DNA from: Mycogone perniciosa
Lineage: Eukaryota; Ascomycota; Sordariomycetes; Hypocreales; Hypocreaceae
Direction: 5' to 3'
DNA: 64,000 bases
Assembly: GCA_025331125.1 (NCBI GenBank)
Contig: JAOALB010000135.1
Span: 1 to 64,000 of the forward strand
In this document: in pieces, positions 60,280-64,000 of the stretch
How the letters are laid out: each line of letters opens with the position of its first letter
Numbering within the stretch: the first letter of the stretch is position 1
Made by a program: the position numbers and the translations under genes
The notes under the pieces: model-generated
Seen by the model: the letters and a program-made list of their open reading frames with translations, nothing else
Database searches by the model: none
Told to the model about the DNA's origin: nothing

Positions 60280-60732
60280 TTAGCAGCAGAGCTCGCAGCA
60301 GTCTTCAGAGCACTCGCAGCACTCGAAGCATGCAAGCCCAGCGCAGATACCACAGCAGATGGCCTAACACCACGGAAGAATCAGTATCATGACTCAAGAT
60401 GGGCGCGCGACGGGCGGGAGTTTGCGCCCGCGTCATTGATTGAGAGTCTGTATGTAACTTACACCACCCTTGCCCTCACCACCACGCATGCGCATGGACT
60501 CGACGTTCATAGGCTCGACGGGGCGCTGCAAGGAGAAGACGTCGATTAGCATACGGCCGCCAAGACAATGCCTGGGATTGTTTGGGTCTGGAGATAATAA
60601 TAGATAGCAAACATGTGCAAATGGCGGGAAGCGGGAGGCGGGCCATTGCGGGCTTGGCTGACGTACTGGCTGCTCGTTGTTGGCTTGGAGCGCCGGGGGC
60701 TCGGCGGTCATCTGGGGCATCTGCTGAGGCAT
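60280..60732 (-). CDS. CYSTM-type cysteine-rich membrane peptide, 70 aa
   Basis: Three short exons, 60667-60732, 60463-60525 and 60280-60363 (22, 21 and 28 codons including stop), all joined in phase 0 by GTACGT, GTAAGT and matching TGCAG and GTTAG borders. The product starts MPQQMPQMTAEPPALQANNE (Gln/Pro-rich), continues RPVEPMNVESMRMRGGEGKG and ends in a Cys-packed segment (AICCGICAGLACFECCECSE then DCCELCC) with 12 cysteines among the last 27 residues. This is the layout of CYSTM proteins: a polar N-terminus and a cysteine-rich C-terminal module associated with membranes and linked to stress or metal tolerance in yeast and plants. Because the exons are tiny, a plain ORF search reads only exon 1 plus intron and misses the cysteine module. 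Confidence 0.88.
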
Positions 60733-62600
60733 GGTGAATAAATGAGATATCGGAGAGTAATCTCTTGGATTTGATACTGTAATATAGAGGGCGAGGATAC
60801 GAATTTAGAGAAACCAAAGGTAAATGGATGGTAGAGAGAAAAGAGAATCGAGCCAGTTTAAAAGGACGGGAGTCAGTCAAACTCGCTCGCATTTCGAGAA
60901 AGGGGCCATCACAGACATGTTACTTGCCGTGTACTAACCGCGATACTATTTTACATGACTGTCTCGCGGTAACCCCGCGGTATCTCTCGTACATTCCAAC
61001 CACACTCAAGATGCGGCAATAGGGCGTGAGCGAGCTTGGTGGGTGAATCTTGAGACTCTAGACGGCTGACCGGCACGGCTGAGCCGAGCAATATTCTACA
61101 AGTTAGCTCGCTGGCTGTGCTGCATGCAGGGCTTGTTCTTTAAATCGAGGTACCAGCAGACATCTAGATAAATACTCCTCCGTACTGCTTCGTATGTCTG
61201 TACTAGTCGTGTCCGTCTTGTCGCTGGGTTATTTCCTGGTATTTTCCTCGTATGAGGCGTCGAATGGCTTTGAGCGTTGTCTTTGATGGGTGGGAGAGGG
61301 AGGATTGGAGAGCTTGTTGAGTGGCCCAATTGTAGCCAACGTCTCGACCACGTATCGACATCGAACAACCTGAGACAAACCCACCGCAAGGAGAATCCTT
61401 AAGAGCTGTGACGCTGTAATTCTGGTGCAGACTAACTTGTAATGGCCAGTTGATGGGTCCAAAGGATCCATCGAATCGTGGCTGTTCTCGGGATATCGGC
61501 ATAGCGCTGAAGGACACATAAATACTACGTACTCCGTCTGTTGAAGATGCTCTTTTCGGGAAACATCCATGGCTGTGTTGCGGAGTGGCATATTCCTAGC
61601 CACAGGGCCGTCCGTATAAATGGGTGTGGGTGTTGAATGCGTGGGTGTTGATTGCTCAGACGATGGGGTGTGGGCTGGTCCTCTTGAATGGTTGGCTCTC
61701 AGATCGGACGAGTGACATCTCCCGTGGCATCGCATCAATCACAGACGTGAAGGACAATTGACCAACACGCTAGACTCTGGAGAAGAGACAGAGAAACAGC
61801 CGATAAAGGATGGGGTGCTTGGTGTCCTCTAGAGGTGTGTCCTACAGAGGAGGTGTCCTCCAGACCGCCGGATTTGGGTCTTTGATCTGAGACTTCGATC
61901 GAGTTTGTCACCCAAGGACGTCTGATAATGTCCGACAAATGGTAGACAACTCCATGTCTTGCTTTCATGCTTAAATCGCCAACTCACCACCTTTCCCCAT
62001 ATATCGATTGACACGCTGGACCTTCGCCTGTGGGCCACATTGTCGTCCTCTCCGTGACCTGGTCTCGAGGGCAGCTCAAGCCCATCATGCGAGAGCTAAA
62101 GTGCCCAGGTGGTGCTTGGGTGTCCGCAGTGGTCGCTTCAGCGGGCTTCAGTGGGCGATGGGTGCCCAAAACAACTGCGGTCAAGTAGACGCAGCCAGTC
62201 AGGCCCCACCCGGGGATCTTTGGGGAACGAGGCTGGGCCTCCAGGTAGGGCCGTACCTATTATTATTCTAGAGTCTAAAAACTCCCATGGCCATGTGTCC
62301 TCACGAATAAACCATCTTCGCGGCCCGTGTGCCTTATTTCAACTATACCGAAGCAGACGAAAGGGACCACGCAACACTCGTACATCTTTTTCTCACCCCA
62401 ATGCCTTGAGCCGTCGAGCGAGCATTCTGGCGGTATATCTCCATCGTCCTTGACACCGGCGCCCCCCTCCGCCAAGTCTACGTCACCCAAACAAGGGCAC
62501 ACCGTTGGGCCTCTCCCTTTCCACGACCCCAGGCCTGGTACTTCTTCGACGCGCGGTAGAAGCTCGAGACACGACACACGAGAGATACATGCTTGACGAA
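60733..62600. other. Intergenic, 1.9 kb
   Basis: Divergent promoter region of the CYSTM gene and the Ark1-type kinase. GTACTCCG at 61529-61536. Frames in this region are short and overlap on both strands. The kinase frame is open from 62505, so the leader and coding region meet here. Confidence 0.5.
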
Positions 62601-64000
62601 ATGGCCTCTCACGGGCATCGGATAGCCTCGCAGGTTCACCATCAGCAGCCCGGCTATGGTGCCCCAATGGCTCCTCCAGCTGTTGTCCCGCCGGCCGGGA
62701 CATTTGCCCCCGGGACCAAGATCCAGGTCGGCAATCATCGCGTCCAGATCCAGAAATACCTTTCCGAGGGCGGCTTTGCCCATGTATATCTCGTCAAGAT
62801 ACCCAAGCCCGTTGACGGGACCGATCTGGCCGTCTTGAAGCGGGTGGCTGTGCCCGACAAGGAGGCATTGCGGGGCATGCGTACTGAAGTCGAGACCATG
62901 AAGCGACTGAAGGGGCACCGAGCTATCGTCAAGTACATCGATTCCCACGCGTCAGAGCTGAGCAGAGGAGGCTACGAAGTGTTCCTGCTGATGGAGTATT
63001 GCGATGGGGGCGGTCTGATCGACTTCATGAATACCCGATTGCAACACCGCCTCACCGAGCCCGAGATCTTGACCATCTTCGCCGATATTGCAGAGGGAGT
63101 TGCTTGCATGCACTACCTTAAACCGGCGCTGTTACACCGAGACCTCAAGGTCGAGAACGTCCTGATAACCAACGGCAGCCCTGGCAGGCGGTTCAAGCTC
63201 TGTGACTTTGGGTCTGCGGCTCCGCCACGGCCAGCGCCAACAACAGTTGTTGAATGCCGCTTGATGGATGAAGACGTTCAGAGGCATACAACGTTGCAAT
63301 ACCGAAGCCCCGAAATGATTGACGTCTACCGAAAACAACCTATCGATGAGAAGTCAGATATCTGGGCATTGGGTGTGCTGCTATACAAACTCTGCTACTA
63401 TACAACACCGTTCGAGGACCAGGGCCAGTTGGCGATTCTCAATGCGAGTTACAAATATCCCAACTATCCCGTCTTTTCAGACAGATTGAAGAAGTTGATT
63501 GGTACGGTATTCTCTAACTTGGCGTGAATCACTTGTGACTGACCTTGGCAGCTTCCATGTTAAGGGAGAACATGCAATCTAGACCCAACATCTATCAAGT
63601 CCTGAAAGAAGCTTGTGCCATGCAAGGCCGAGAAATCCCCATCCATGATGTCAGTATCACTGCTGCTTACAATTCGGATCAGGTGACTAACAAGCGTTCA
63701 GATATATGCAGGACGGGCACAACCTGAGGCACGAGCCAGTGAAACTGCTCAACCCGGAGAGAAGTCACAGCAAGCACCTGTCGTTGGAGCAGTCTTTTCG
63801 TCGGCTCCAGTGCAAGAGCAGCAAAACATTCCCGATATTGTGCCCATGAGAAGAGGCCGTCCAGCCGCATCCTCATCAGCGGGAAACCAAGCGCCCCCTG
63901 GAAAAATCACCAACGGCGACCCGTTTGTGGCCCTGGACGCAAAGGCCGATCGGAAGGTAGAAACGGATGAACTGTCTTCTCGGTTCCCTAGCTTGGACCA
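62601..64000 (+). CDS. Ark1/Prk1 (Numb-associated) family Ser/Thr kinase, partial at window end
   Basis: Actin-regulating kinase of the Ark/Prk/AAK family, which phosphorylates endocytic coat proteins at cortical actin patches. Start chosen at 62601 (MASHGHRIASQVHHQQPGYG); an in-frame ATG at 62589 is possible. Exons 62601-63501, 63552-63649 and 63702 to the window end, with GTACGG and GTCAGT donors. The kinase domain starts near residue 45: glycine-loop region YLSEGGFAHVYLV, LAVLKRV with the beta-3 lysine, LLMEYCDGGGLIDFM, LLHRDLKVENVL, FKLCDFGSA, and an activation segment ending TTLQYRSPEMIDVY, typical of the family. All catalytic residues are present. After the domain comes a Gln/Ala/Pro-rich tail with NGDPFVALD, resembling an NPF/adaptor-type motif. 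The C-terminus lies beyond 64000, so length and tail motifs cannot be judged. Confidence 0.92.

Overview
The window looks like nuclear DNA of a filamentous ascomycete, most likely a Sordariomycete and probably Hypocreales. This is inferred from short introns (about 46-73 nt, plus two near 200 nt) with GTAAGT/GTATGT donors and CTAAC/CTGAC-type branch sites, from monocistronic genes on both strands, and from the families present (Zn2Cys6 regulator, HeLo-kinase, sphingolipid C9-methyltransferase, CYSTM protein). No rRNA, tRNA, CRISPR array, intact transposon or virus-like segment was recognised.

Layout. 0-9 kb: a small unrecognised protein, then the iron-sulfur targeting factor MMS19 (minus), divergent from the mitochondrial F1-ATPase chaperone ATP11, which converges on a peroxisomal acyl-CoA ligase ending in AKL. 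10-24 kb: the peroxisome AAA ATPase PEX6 is intact, but its neighbours look broken: a sulfotransferase-like P-loop gene with a stop at a conserved Trp, a large zinc-finger/NTPase/RING-like/patatin gene with a stop, a frameshift and a replaced nucleophile, and a small membrane-protein gene with an in-frame TGA. 24-32 kb: gene-poor. 32-48.5 kb: housekeeping genes (GPI-anchored wall protein, SH3BGR-like protein, sphingolipid C9-methyltransferase, mitochondrial dehydratase HTD2, GPI13, cytochrome b561-like protein). 48.5-53.4 kb: gene-poor. 53.4-64 kb: a Zn2Cys6 regulator divergent from a HeLo-pseudokinase (an MLKL-like cell-death architecture), a three-exon CYSTM peptide and the start of an Ark1/Prk1-type kinase that leaves the window.

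Themes. PEX6 and the PTS1-tailed ligase both concern the peroxisome. The methyltransferase, GPI13 and the GPI-anchored protein concern membrane lipid and wall surface. The two most interesting loci resemble fungal self/non-self or immune effectors: the HeLo-pseudokinase, which looks intact, and the NTPase-patatin protein, which is decayed. A palindromic element built on CGGAGTAC/GTACTCCG occurs about 30 times by my hand count, never in a called exon, and is densest between the Zn2Cys6 regulator and the HeLo-pseudokinase.
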